Assembly: GCA_025358555.1 (NCBI GenBank)
Contig: JANYJD010000244.1
Location: forward strand, 1-36,769
Origin: Rhodoferax sp.
Lineage (GTDB): Bacteria > Pseudomonadota > Gammaproteobacteria > Burkholderiales > Burkholderiaceae_C
DNA: 36,769 nt
Reading direction: 5' to 3'
A program made the translations under genes and the position numbers. Within the stretch, counting starts at the first letter, position 1, and each line of letters begins with the position of its first letter. Positions 12,644-20,998 of the stretch are shown here, in pieces. The notes beneath the pieces are model-generated. The model saw only the letters and a program-made list of their open reading frames with translations, made no database searches and had not been told where the DNA came from.

Positions 12644-14006
12644 TCACGCCATAAAGCCGAGGTCGGGCGTGAAATTACCCAGACGGGGGAATATCTCATT
12701 GAGCGCCGCGCCCGCGCCAAACCAACGGCCCAGCGTGGCTCCGAGTTGATCCACCGAGGTGGTGGGGATCCATTTGCCATTGCCAACGTCGCTGGGGCCG
12801 TTCAAGGTCAAATCCGGAAAGCTGCCCACAATGCCGCCACCTTTCACCGCGCCGCCCACCACAAAAATGTTGGTTGCCCCAGCCGTGGTCCGACCCCTTA
12901 CCATTGCTTTGCAAGGTGCGACCGAAGTCGGATGCTGAAAACAGCGTGACCTTGTTGGCCATGCCCAGCTCGCTGGTCGCAGCGTAGAAGGCCGTCACCG
13001 CGGCGCTGATCTCGCCGAGTAATTCGTTTTGACGCTGCATTTGGTCATCGCCATGCGTGTCAAACCCGCCAACGGAGCAAAAGAAGCACTGCCGGGGTAG
13101 GCCCAATTGCGTGCGGGCTGCCACCAAGCGCGCAATCATGCGCAATTGGCGGCCCAGGCCGGTGTCGGGGAATACGGTTGCCAACGTTGAGGTGCCGAGT
13201 GCCTGCGTCAGGATGCGCTGGTTTTCAATCGAGCGGCCCACTACGTCCGTCCAGGCGCTCTCCAGCAAATGAGGGCGCTGTTCGGCCAAGGTCTGGCTGA
13301 TCGCCAGCGACAAGGGGTCCGAGCCGCTGGCGTTGTAAAAATCAAAACCAAAATTGCCGGACGCCGAGACCTTGTAGGCGGCCAAGTTGGCGTCGCCCGT
13401 CTCCCATAGGTTGCTGCCGGCCACCGACAGCACGCCATAGCCGCAGTTGGCTATGCCGCTGCTCAACTGGCGTTCCATCATGCGTCCGCCCCAGCCGCTG
13501 CGTGATGGCTGATCGACCAAGGCGCTTTGCCACTGGGCTTGCTGGTCAGAATGCGAAAAAAGGTTGTCGGGCAGCGGCACGCTACGCGCGTCCCACTGTG
13601 CTTTGGTGGTTGGTACCGCGAGTGGGCCGACGTTGGCGATCAGCGTTGCCTTGCCCTGGTTGAACAGGCCCTGAATGCCTGCCATGGCCGGATGCAGGCC
13701 GTACTGGAAACTGCCGGTGTTGTTGGGTGCAATGGGCAGCAGACTATCGCGCGGCAGAGCCAGGTTGGTGCGCAGGCGCTGGTACTGGTTGTACTCGGTT
13801 AGTTCACGCGGTACGAGCATATTGTTGCCGTCGTTGCCGCCATACATGAACAGGCACACCAGTGCCTTGTAGTCGGGGGCCGTTTGGGCTGCGGCGTTCA
13901 GGCTGGAAAGCGTGCTGAGCCCCAGGCCTGTGGCCCCGGCAGCGCTCATCATTTTGAGAAACTGGCGGCGCTTTAGTTCAGCCAGGAGCAGTGTGGTGGT
14001 GTTCAT
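12644..14006 (-). pseudogene. DUF1501 family protein, interrupted by a +1 frameshift
   Basis: DUF1501 proteins are exported proteins of poorly defined function usually encoded beside DUF1800. The N-terminus has a Tat motif (KRRQFLK) and hydrophobic stretch ending AAAQ, then the typical VCLFMYGGNDGNNML. The frame is normal to SDHGWGNQH, then runs out of register; the family's continuation ([10 protein letters not shown]..., [19 protein letters not shown]) resumes in another frame and ends at 12644. The change is one extra base in a run of five A (T in the gene) at 12863-12867. Corrected, the protein would be 453 residues. Uncorrected, it ends at 12696 with a scrambled tail. This could be a real mutation, a homopolymer sequencing error, or slippage. 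It follows DUF1800 by 11 bases in one operon. Confidence 0.88.
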
Positions 14007-14017
14007 TTTGTTCGAGC

Positions 14018-15877
14018 TTATTTTTGAATCACAAAATCGGGAGACATGGCGGTCACAATCTGCGCTGCTTTGACTCGGTCTTTGCGCTGCGACGCCGAGG
14101 TGCCAGGCAAGGCACTCAGCATTTGCACAAGCCGCTGGCGCGTACTGGCACCCATTTGGTAGGCAAACAGCAGCGCGTCCAGCCGGTCGACCAAGGTGGC
14201 TGGCGTGGCGGCAAGCGTTTGCAGGGTGGTCAGGTCAATCTTCAAGCGGCTAGCTCCGTCGCCGTAACCTTCGCTGTTGAAAAAGTCAGCAAAGAAGTTG
14301 AGCGAGCCGACCACCGATGTCTCGGTAGTGATCTGAAACTCTGGCGAGTACAACCCGGCTTTTGCGACCGCACCCGGTTGGCGAAAATTAGGCGAGAAGA
14401 AGTTGAATACCGAAGGCGCCAGCAGCGGGCTTTGCCCCAGGCCTTCGCCGCCACCATCCAGGTAATGAATGCTGTTGATGCTGTTCTGGCTGACGGCTCC
14501 CAACGCCCGCAAAAATGTCGCAAAGCGAATGACCGGCTCCCGCTGTTTGCCGTAGTTGGCGCTTTGACCAGGTGTGCTGGTGCGGGCCTCGGTGTCCAGC
14601 AGTACGGCAGATGCGACCGCCTTCAAGTCACCGCGCACGCCGGTACCGTTATTGTTGAACGCCGAGGCCACCCGCTGGATGTAGCCTGCGCTCGGGTTGC
14701 TGGTCACCAGATGCTGGATCAACTGGCGGCCGATGAACGGCCCCACGTTGGGGTGGTTGAAGATGTTGTCCAGCGCGTCGTCCAAGTCCTTCTCGGGTGT
14801 TTGACTGGCAGCCAACGTCACGCCGTTTAGCAGCTTTTTCGGCTCGGGTGAATGCATGCTCGCAAACGCTCGCATGGGTGTGACCCAGTTGGTGTCCAGG
14901 TTTTCGTCGGCATTGTGAAAATCATCCGGTCGGCTGGGGTTTTGCGAGGCAAAGGTCCAGCCAGAAAAAGCTTTTGCAAAGCCCTGTACCTCGGTTTCGC
15001 CAAAAGTGGCAATGGGTTTGCCGTCGCTGCCAAGCTTTGCAGTTCCATCCAGATTGAGCTGCACCAGGCCAATTGAGAACAGCTGCAACACCTCTCGCGG
15101 GTAGTTTTCGTTGGGGTGGATACCACGCGCGGCGTCGTCTTTCTCGCTTTCTATCATGTTCAAGAAGTAGCCCATGGCCGGGTGCAGCGTTACCTCTTTG
15201 AGCAGCGTTCGGTAGTTGCCAAACGCGTTGCGGTTGAGCAAATCCATGTAAGACGACATGGCATACGGCCGGATGTCCGGCGCAATATTGGAGATCACCA
15301 TGATCTGCCCCAGCGCAAATGACATGCGCCCGCGCAGCTGGTCGCTGCCTTGCAGCCACTGCTGCCAGATGGCTTCGTAGCTCATTTCGTCGGTCGCGCG
15401 ATTTTCGGTCTCTCGGCTTTTTTGAGCGTCCAGGTACGCTGTTTGCAGCTGCGTGGGCGCGCCGAACTGTGCCCAGAGCCAGTGCTCAAAACCCTCCGTG
15501 CGCAGGGCTTCAATCTCTTCGATGGACCGCGCGCCAAAAGTGCCCTGCGTCAAAAAGCGGGCGGCATTTTGCGCGCTGGGCATGGCCTGTGGGGGCGGCT
15601 TGGCGGGCTCGGCGCCTGCTGCATTCAATGTGACTGCGTTCGCATCACTCGCGGCAACGGGCAGCTCAGGACTAGCGCTGGTGACTGCGCCGCCACCGCC
15701 ACCGCCTCCGCCGCAAGCAGACAGTGCGGCCATGCTGAGCAGCGCGGGCAAGGCAACCCCAGCCCGGGAAGGCAGATCAGGATAGCTGTCGGAAAGCTGG
15801 TCAGCGGGACGGGGGGGATCGGACGGGGCTAATACCTTGGGGATTATGTTATTGTTATTTTCAGGTTCCAACGCCAT
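14018..15877 (-). CDS. DUF1800 domain-containing lipoprotein
   Basis: A 619-residue exported protein. The N-terminal 45 residues are hydrophilic, then comes a hydrophobic stretch ending in LSAC, a plausible lipobox, followed by eight glycines. The DUF1800 domain starts near NAARFLTQGTFG and includes WLWAQFGAPT, REVLQLFSIGL and FFSPNFRQPG. The function of the family is not established; it is found with DUF1501 in many Gram-negative bacteria, and the two are thought to act together in the envelope. The start at 15877 has GGAG eight bases upstream. An unusually long n-region before the lipobox is odd, and an internal start is possible. It is the first gene of the pair and probably carries the promoter in 15878-15996. 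Confidence 0.87.
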   Translation of the reverse strand: MALEPENNNNIIPKVLAPSDPPRPADQLSDSYPDLPSRAGVALPALLSMAALSACGGGGGGGGAVTSASPELPVAASDANAVTLNAAGAEPAKPPPQAMPSAQNAARFLTQGTFGARSIEEIEALRTEGFEHWLWAQFGAPTQLQTAYLDAQKSRETENRATDEMSYEAIWQQWLQGSDQLRGRMSFALGQIMVISNIAPDIRPYAMSSYMDLLNRNAFGNYRTLLKEVTLHPAMGYFLNMIESEKDDAARGIHPNENYPREVLQLFSIGLVQLNLDGTAKLGSDGKPIATFGETEVQGFAKAFSGWTFASQNPSRPDDFHNADENLDTNWVTPMRAFASMHSPEPKKLLNGVTLAASQTPEKDLDDALDNIFNHPNVGPFIGRQLIQHLVTSNPSAGYIQRVASAFNNNGTGVRGDLKAVASAVLLDTEARTSTPGQSANYGKQREPVIRFATFLRALGAVSQNSINSIHYLDGGGEGLGQSPLLAPSVFNFFSPNFRQPGAVAKAGLYSPEFQITTETSVVGSLNFFADFFNSEGYGDGASRLKIDLTTLQTLAATPATLVDRLDALLFAYQMGASTRQRLVQMLSALPGTSASQRKDRVKAAQIVTAMSPDFVIQK

Positions 15878-15996
15878 CGTCTGCGCTCCAGTTACTTTGA
15901 GACACGCAGTATCACAAGAGCTTGCGTAACGAACTGTTTGGTTTTGTGAGCAAATGGCGGGTGCCTAAGCGCGCGGTGCTGGGCTGGTAAAAAAAT

Positions 15997-16060
15997 GCAG
16001 GTAAAAACGGCTGTAGCCCTTGTGTAAACTGCATAGTTAGCTATATAAAAAGTAGCTATC
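15997..16060 (+). repeat. Dispersed AT-rich intergenic repeat, copy C
   Basis: GGCTGTAGCCCTTGTGTAAA followed by TAGTTAGCTATATAAAAAGTAGCTA; the end forms an inverted repeat TAGCTA-N9-TAGCTA. It shares the TAGCCCT...AGCTAT...TAGC layout with copies at 28132, 34093 and, more distantly, 1233 and 29402. It ends at the dodecin stop codon, so it forms the 3' end of that transcript. Confidence 0.6.
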
Positions 16061-16275
16061 TACTTTTTCTTGCCGCCGCCCAGCACAAAGGTCACCTTGA
16101 GGCTGACGCGGTACTCGGTGACTTTTCCTTTGCTAACCACCACTTTCTGATCCTGGACCCAGGCCCCCTGGATGTCAGAGATGGTTTCCGATGCGCGGGC
16201 AATGCCGACGGCGATGGCGTCTTCAAAGCTTTTCTTGCTGCTGCTGGTCAGTTCAATGATTTTGGCGACGGTCAT
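16060..16275 (-). CDS. Dodecin family flavin-binding protein
   Basis: A 71-residue dodecin. Dodecins assemble into hollow dodecamers that bind flavins and related ligands and buffer free flavin. The sequence runs MTVAKIIELTSSSKKSFEDAI...ASETISDIQGAWVQDQKVVV..., matching the family over its full length, with the aromatic Trp and following Gln in the segment that stacks on the isoalloxazine ring. The start at 16275 has CAGGAG eight bases upstream; the longer open frame adds 40 unrelated residues and was rejected. The tail is GGGKKK. It is a single gene, divergent from the Leu/Ile/Val-type binding protein. The 3' end is the repeat at 15997-16060. Confidence 0.93.
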   Translation of the reverse strand: MTVAKIIELTSSSKKSFEDAIAVGIARASETISDIQGAWVQDQKVVVSKGKVTEYRVSLKVTFVLGGGKKK

Positions 16276-16442
16276 GGGAAGCTCCTGGTAATGATGGGTT
16301 AAAAAGTTCAAGTCGAGCCGGTTGTACGATAGCCGACAACGCGCGATGGTGCAAGCATTGCAGGGCACCGGCTGTCGGCAGTTGCCGCTGCCCATCGGTT
16401 ACCATTTTGGACAATCAATAAACTACCCGTTGGACACATTTC

Positions 16443-17615
16443 ATGCAAAAACGCACCGTTATCAAGGCCATCGCGGCCGCCCCATTTGCTGCGGCCGCGC
16501 TGCATGCCCACGCCCAGCAAACACCGTTCAAAATCGGCTTGCTGGCCCCGATGACTGGGCCGTTTGCCTCCACCGGCAAGCAGATGGAAGCCGGCGTGCG
16601 GCTCTACATGGCCCAGTACGGCAGCACACTTGTGGGGCGCAAGATTGAGCTGATTTTGAAGGACGACACGGGCACGCCCGACATCACCAAGCGCCTGGCG
16701 CAGGAGTTGGTGGTGAATGACAAAGTCGATGTGCTGGCCGGCTTTGGCCTGACGCCGCTGGCGCTGGCCACTGCGCCCGTGGCCACGCAGTCCAAAACGC
16801 CCATGGTCAACATGCTTGCGGCCACATCGTCGGTGATTGATGCGTCGCCCTACATGGTGCGCGTCTCCATGACACTGCCGCAAATCACACTGGGCATTGC
16901 AGAGTGGGCACCCAAAAACAAGATCCGCAAGGTTGTCACGCTGGTGGCGGATTACGGGCCGGGGCTGGATGCCGAGCGCACCTTCAAAGACCGCTTTTTG
17001 CTCAATGGCGGGCAGGTTCTGGAATCCATCCGCGTGCCTGTGCGTAACCCCGATTTCGCGCCTTTCCTGCAAAAAGTGCGGGATCTGGCCCCAGACGCGC
17101 TGTTTGTGTTTGTCCCTTCCGGCGTGGGTACGGCGGTCATGAACCAGTTTGCCGAGCGCGGTCTGGCCAAGGCCGGCATTCGGATGATTGGCACGGGCGA
17201 CGTGGTGGACGACGACATCCTCAACAGCATGGGCGACACGGCGCTGGGCATCGTCACCTCGTACCCGTACTCCACGGCGCACCCCTCGGCGCTGAACAAG
17301 AAATTTGTTGAAGACTTTCGTAAGGCCAACAAAACCCTGCGCCCCAATGCCGTGGCCGTGTTTGGCTATGACGGCATGCGCGTGATCTATGAAGCCCTCA
17401 AGAAAACCGGTGGCAAGGGAGGCGGCGATGCCCTGCTGGCAGCCATGAAAGGGCAGATTTTCGAAAGCCCGCGCGGCCAGATTTTCATTGACGCCAACAC
17501 CCGTGATGTGGTGCAGAGCGTGTATGTGCGCAAGGTGGAGCGGGTCAATGGCGAACTCTACAACGTCGAGTTTGAAGAGCAGAAAGACGTGCGGGATCCG
17601 CCGCGCTCGCGCTAA
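16443..17615 (+). CDS. ABC transporter periplasmic binding protein, Leu/Ile/Val type
   Basis: A 390-residue Peripla_BP_6 protein, which binds branched amino acids, amides or aromatic acids in the periplasm for a Liv-type ABC importer. A signal peptide (MQKRTVIKAIAAAPFAAAALHAHA) is followed by KIGLLAPMTGPFASTGKQ, the classic N-terminal strand-loop with its ligand-contact residues. Later marks are DDTGTPDITKRLAQELV, and VFGYDGMRVIYEALKKTGG near the C-terminus. No permease or ATPase genes are nearby, so it is an orphan in this window. The next gene, the MetE-like methyltransferase, starts 21 bases on. The ligand cannot be told from the sequence. Confidence 0.92.
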   Translation: MQKRTVIKAIAAAPFAAAALHAHAQQTPFKIGLLAPMTGPFASTGKQMEAGVRLYMAQYGSTLVGRKIELILKDDTGTPDITKRLAQELVVNDKVDVLAGFGLTPLALATAPVATQSKTPMVNMLAATSSVIDASPYMVRVSMTLPQITLGIAEWAPKNKIRKVVTLVADYGPGLDAERTFKDRFLLNGGQVLESIRVPVRNPDFAPFLQKVRDLAPDALFVFVPSGVGTAVMNQFAERGLAKAGIRMIGTGDVVDDDILNSMGDTALGIVTSYPYSTAHPSALNKKFVEDFRKANKTLRPNAVAVFGYDGMRVIYEALKKTGGKGGGDALLAAMKGQIFESPRGQIFIDANTRDVVQSVYVRKVERVNGELYNVEFEEQKDVRDPPRSR

Positions 17616-17636
17616 ACCCACTCGGGTTAAAAAAAA

Positions 17637-18911
17637 ATGAGCACTGCACTGCCGATGTCCGAGGCATCATTACAGTCGCCATTACCCGCGGCACCAGGGT
17701 CGGCATTGCGACCGTTTTACCGCGCCGACCAAGTCGGCAGCCTGCTGCGGCCTGCGGAATTGATCCGCGCGCGGGGTGATTTTCAAGGCGGCGCGATCAG
17801 CGCTGCGGCGTTGCGTATGGTGGAAGATGACGCCATCCGCACCGTCGTCGCTCGCCAGGAAGACTGTGGTTTCAATGTGGTGGTCGATGGTGAATTTCGC
17901 CGCGAAAACTGGTGGATTGATTTCGTCAGGGGCATGAGCGGTGTCGAGATTCGGGAGGGCGATCCCGGCCAGGCGTTTGTTGCACCGAAGACCCTTGGCG
18001 CGGCTCAGGCTGCCCCAACGGCGGCTTCGCAAGTAAAAGGCGGTGACTCCGACCACAACCACGACCATGATCAAGGCTGGAAATACGTCCCCAAAAACGT
18101 CGTCACCACAGGCCGGGTGCATGCCAAGGCTCCAATCACCGCGCCGGATTATTCCTACCTGCAAAGCATCACCTGCCGCGCCGCCAAAGTCACGCTGCCA
18201 TCCCCCACCCGGCTGCATTTTCATGGCGCGCGCGCGGCAGTGTCAAAAGAAGCGTACCCCGACATCGAAGAGTTTTTTGCAGACCTTGCCCGTGTCTACC
18301 GCGCCGAGATTGCCGCGCTGGAGACGGCGGGCTGTCGCTACATCCAGATTGACGATCCGCTGATGACCTATTTCATCAGCGAACGGATGCGCGCGGAAGT
18401 GGTGGCGTCGGGGGACAACCCCGAGGCCCGCCTGCGCCGGTACGTGGCGCTGACCAACGAATGCATCGCAGGGCGGCGTGCCGACACCGCGATTGGCATC
18501 CACGTCTGCCGGGGCAATTCACGCAGCGGCTGGCTGGCCGAGGGTGGCTACGAGCGCATTGCCGAGGCGGTGCTGGGCGGCCTCAAGGCCGATCACTTTT
18601 TGCTGGAATACGACGACGAGCGCTCCGGCGACTTTGCGCCGCTGCGCCACGTGCCGCGCGGCGTGCGGGTGGTGCTGGGCCTGGTCACCACCAAGCGCGG
18701 CCAGCTTGAAAGTGCCGATGACTTGATGCGCCGCATCGACGCCGCCAGCCGCCTGGTGCCGCTGGAAGACTTGGGCCTGAGCCCGCAATGCGGCTTTGCC
18801 AGCACGGTGGAGGGCAACATCATCACGTTTGACGACCAGTGGCGCAAGCTGGAGCGCGTGGTCGAGGTTGCACAGCGTGTGTGGGGCGGGGCGACAATAG
18901 CTCCAACATGA
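17637..18911 (+). CDS. Cobalamin-independent methionine synthase-like methyltransferase (MetE C-terminal type)
   Basis: A 424-residue protein matching the C-terminal catalytic half of MetE, the barrel that transfers methyl or alkyl groups to a zinc-bound thiol. Zn ligands are visible: IGIHVCRGN (His289, Cys291), LEYDDERSG (Glu324) and LSPQCGFAST (Cys385). YIQIDDPL is also family-typical. About 40 extra residues (105-150) include a His/Asp-rich stretch HNHDHD (140-145), not normal for the family. No Shine-Dalgarno is evident: AACCC-ACTC-GGGTT and a run of A precede the ATG; a start at 17655 is possible. Related short MetE-like proteins include methionine synthases and alkyl-CoM transferases, so the thiol acceptor is uncertain. 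The stop overlaps the next start by four bases (ATGA). Confidence 0.85.
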   Translation: MSTALPMSEASLQSPLPAAPGSALRPFYRADQVGSLLRPAELIRARGDFQGGAISAAALRMVEDDAIRTVVARQEDCGFNVVVDGEFRRENWWIDFVRGMSGVEIREGDPGQAFVAPKTLGAAQAAPTAASQVKGGDSDHNHDHDQGWKYVPKNVVTTGRVHAKAPITAPDYSYLQSITCRAAKVTLPSPTRLHFHGARAAVSKEAYPDIEEFFADLARVYRAEIAALETAGCRYIQIDDPLMTYFISERMRAEVVASGDNPEARLRRYVALTNECIAGRRADTAIGIHVCRGNSRSGWLAEGGYERIAEAVLGGLKADHFLLEYDDERSGDFAPLRHVPRGVRVVLGLVTTKRGQLESADDLMRRIDAASRLVPLEDLGLSPQCGFASTVEGNIITFDDQWRKLERVVEVAQRVWGGATIAPT

Positions 18912-19243
18912 AAAAAACATTCAAACTCAACGTCGAAGGCAAACACCCTGACCGAGTGCTGGAAGCCGTTAAGCACGAAATCCGAAAATACGTCAAACGC
19001 CAGCGGCGCGTGCCGCTGCCAGAGGGCGTGAACTTTTGGGATTTTGACTGTCGCTTTGGCACGTCGCAAGACAACGCCACGGTCGTCCATTTTGCGACCA
19101 TCACCGGGTTGATCGATGCCGTTGCTAAAGACAAAGGCGACTCGTTTTACCTGGAGCTGCTGGCCAAAAATGGCGTTCGCAAGGCGAGGGATTCCGTAGA
19201 TGCATCTGCGGCTGTAGCGGTTGGGGAAGCCGAAGGAAATTAA
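18908..19243 (+). CDS. DUF6172 family protein
   Basis: A 111-residue cytoplasmic protein beginning MKKTFKLNVEGK; the sequence matches what I recall of the DUF6172 family (VKHEIRKYVKRQRR, LPEGVNFWDFDCRFG). No function is known for it. I chose ATG 18908 because it overlaps the stop of the MetE-like gene by four bases (ATGA), implying coupled translation; the upstream 23 codons of the open frame lie inside the previous gene. Basic N-terminal helix and mixed sheet features are seen, with no membrane segment. Its coupling to a methyltransferase gene is the main functional hint. The stop lies six bases from the convergent soxA stop. Confidence 0.75.
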   Translation: MKKTFKLNVEGKHPDRVLEAVKHEIRKYVKRQRRVPLPEGVNFWDFDCRFGTSQDNATVVHFATITGLIDAVAKDKGDSFYLELLAKNGVRKARDSVDASAAVAVGEAEGN

Positions 19244-19249
19244 CCGGCT

Positions 19250-20110
19250 TCAAGGCCGCACGCCCGGCGCCTCCAGCGGCATGCCCTTGGCGCGGGTGGC
19301 CAGGTACAGCTCGAGTTCCACCATTTCCTGCGCGCCATACGCATAGGGCTCGGCCCGCACCCCCGTCATGCAATTGCGCAGGCGCCGCTGTAGCGAGCCC
19401 AAACCCTGCCACTCCAGCCGGTAAACGGGGTAGCCCGTGGGATGGGCCTGCGGGATCGGGCTGCTGCCCAGGCGCTGGCCTGCGAGCTGGTCGTGGCACT
19501 GGGCGCAGGACAGGTTGAGCTGGCCCAGGCGCATTGAATAGAGCTGCTGGCCACGCTTTACGAACGGCTCCAGCCGCGCATCAACCGACGGTGTGACTGG
19601 CATCCCGCGCGACTGGTAAGCCACGTAACTCTCCAGGCTCAGCAGATCCTGGCTCTCATACGGCAGGGCCTGCGCCTGCTGATGGTTTTGGCGGCACAGG
19701 TTGATGCGCTGGGACAATGCGACCGGGCGCTGGGTCAACTCTTCCATCGCCGGGTAGCGCGCCGCCACGCCGCGCATGCTGCTGGCGGCCGCCGCATGGC
19801 ACGTCACGCAGGCTTTGTCGCTTTGCCCGGCTTTGCGCAGCCACAGCGCTTCACCATCCTTGACCCACAGCATACCGGGGTTCTGTGTGTCGTCGCGCTG
19901 CATGGCTTGGGTGGAGGAGCTCATGAAATCCAAGCCGGATCGGCGGCTGTCAGCCGAAGTGGCTGTTTGCGCATGGGCCACACCGCAAGCCAGTGCCCAA
20001 AAGACAATGCCAAAGCCAATGTCGGCAAAAGTCAAGCGCATCCGGTGCCATGTCATGGCAGCGCGGCCATGGGTCACTGCGCGTGCCGTGCTGGGGTTGC
20101 CCGCCTTCAT
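19250..20110 (-). CDS. soxA: SoxA, diheme c-type cytochrome of the SoxXA complex
   Basis: SoxA with SoxX forms the periplasmic cytochrome that couples a sulfur substrate to the SoxY cysteine. The 286-residue protein has a signal peptide (WALACGVAHAQ), two heme sites CVTCH (101-105) and CAQCH (202-206), RINLCR, and a Cys247 in RRLRNCMTG that matches the heme-ligating active-site cysteine. It is thus a two-heme SoxA. The start overlaps the soxZ stop (ATGA at 20110-20107), fixing the longer N-terminus. It is the last gene of the operon, and no soxB follows; the downstream gene is convergent DUF6172. Confidence 0.93.
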   Translation of the reverse strand: MKAGNPSTARAVTHGRAAMTWHRMRLTFADIGFGIVFWALACGVAHAQTATSADSRRSGLDFMSSSTQAMQRDDTQNPGMLWVKDGEALWLRKAGQSDKACVTCHAAAASSMRGVAARYPAMEELTQRPVALSQRINLCRQNHQQAQALPYESQDLLSLESYVAYQSRGMPVTPSVDARLEPFVKRGQQLYSMRLGQLNLSCAQCHDQLAGQRLGSSPIPQAHPTGYPVYRLEWQGLGSLQRRLRNCMTGVRAEPYAYGAQEMVELELYLATRAKGMPLEAPGVRP

Positions 20111-20439
20111 GCCACGGTGAAAGCCGCTGTCTCCGTCTGCGCAAACCCGTTGTCACCTTCCCAGGTGAAGCTCAGCGTTCCGCTGGTGGTGGCAGCCATG
20201 TGAAACGCAAAATACGGGTTGGCCGCAACGGCGGGAAACATTTCGGCGCTGAAAACCAGCGATTTGCCAGTGCCGTCGTCAAACGTGCAGCTAAGGCGGC
20301 GGATTAGATTGCGCGGCAGAATTTTGCCGTCCGACCCCGGGCGCCAGCCGGTTTCCATGGGGTGGGCGATAAGGGTGCGGATCTCGATCACCTCCCCGCG
20401 TTTGGCGGACGAGGGCATGTTGATCAGGGTGCGTGCCAT
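20107..20439 (-). CDS. soxZ: SoxZ, sulfur-carrier subunit
   Basis: SoxZ is the partner of SoxY; the dimer carries sulfur intermediates in the periplasm. The 110-residue protein matches the family over its length: PSSAKRGEVIEIRTLIAHPMETG, and the beta-sandwich end FTWEGDNGFAQTET. It has no signal peptide of its own and would be exported with SoxY. Start and stop both overlap neighbours: the ATG at 20439 shares one base with the soxY stop (TGATG), and the stop overlaps soxA by four bases. That spacing means tightly coupled translation at fixed ratio. Confidence 0.95.
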   Translation of the reverse strand: MARTLINMPSSAKRGEVIEIRTLIAHPMETGWRPGSDGKILPRNLIRRLSCTFDDGTGKSLVFSAEMFPAVAANPYFAFHMAATTSGTLSFTWEGDNGFAQTETAAFTVA

Positions 20440-20948
20440 CAGGCATCTCCTTCGATGCAGGCGGCCAGCGTGACGATCACCTCAACGGTTTTTGACCAGC
20501 AGGTCCCGTCGCTCATTTGTGCCACTGCCACCAATTTTTGCGATGTGGCGAGCCGTATGCGCGTGGCCAGCTCGGCGCGGCCTGAGCGCGGCCCAAACTG
20601 CGCATTCACCACGTCGCGCTGCGGATTGCGTTCATTGAAGACCGAGATGGCAGTCACATGGTCTGCCGCTGTCATGGGGCTGGCAACGGCCACCACGATG
20701 GGCACCGCATTGCCGTTGTCGATGAGGGAGGCAATGTCAAACGTTACCCGGCCTTCACGCAGCGGCGCGCCCCGAGTGAAGGCTTTGATGGCGGCCAAGA
20801 GGTCTTCTGGCAGGTCGGCAGCGGTGCATGGCTGCGCCGTGAGCAACAGCGTGCCCAGGGCGGCACTGCTTGCCAGCAACTGCCGCCGTGTGGGCCGTGC
20901 CGGGAATTTGGCGGGCCGCAAGGGCTGAATGGAGGGAAGGTTTTGCAT
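20439..20948 (-). CDS. soxY: SoxY, sulfur-carrier protein with non-canonical C-terminus
   Basis: SoxY normally binds the growing sulfur chain on a cysteine in a C-terminal GGCGG arm. This 169-residue protein has a Tat signal (TRRQLLASSA), the SoxY domain (VTFDIASLIDNGNAVPIVVAV, HVTAISVFNERNPQ) and a final beta strand, but ends TLAACIEGDA in place of the GGCGG arm. The cysteine, sixth from the end, is kept while the glycines are gone. The ATG 20948 is preferred over a TTG seven codons upstream; either is possible. It lies in the soxX-Y-Z-A run and overlaps soxZ by one base. Confidence 0.9.
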   Translation of the reverse strand: MQNLPSIQPLRPAKFPARPTRRQLLASSAALGTLLLTAQPCTAADLPEDLLAAIKAFTRGAPLREGRVTFDIASLIDNGNAVPIVVAVASPMTAADHVTAISVFNERNPQRDVVNAQFGPRSGRAELATRIRLATSQKLVAVAQMSDGTCWSKTVEVIVTLAACIEGDA

Positions 20949-20998
20949 GTCAGAAGGGTTCCGATTCAATTGCCCGCAGAATGTTCAATCGCCCAGTG

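Noticed and set aside
16308-17621. 437-codon minus-strand open frame opposite the Leu/Ile/Val-type binding protein
   Set aside because: His/Gly/Arg-rich shadow of the conserved plus-strand gene, with no recognisable domain or ribosome site.
17615-17640. Intrinsic terminator AACCC-ACTC-GGGTT between the binding-protein and MetE-like genes
   Set aside because: The stem is only five pairs and is followed by A, not T, on the coding strand, so it does not fit a plus-strand terminator.
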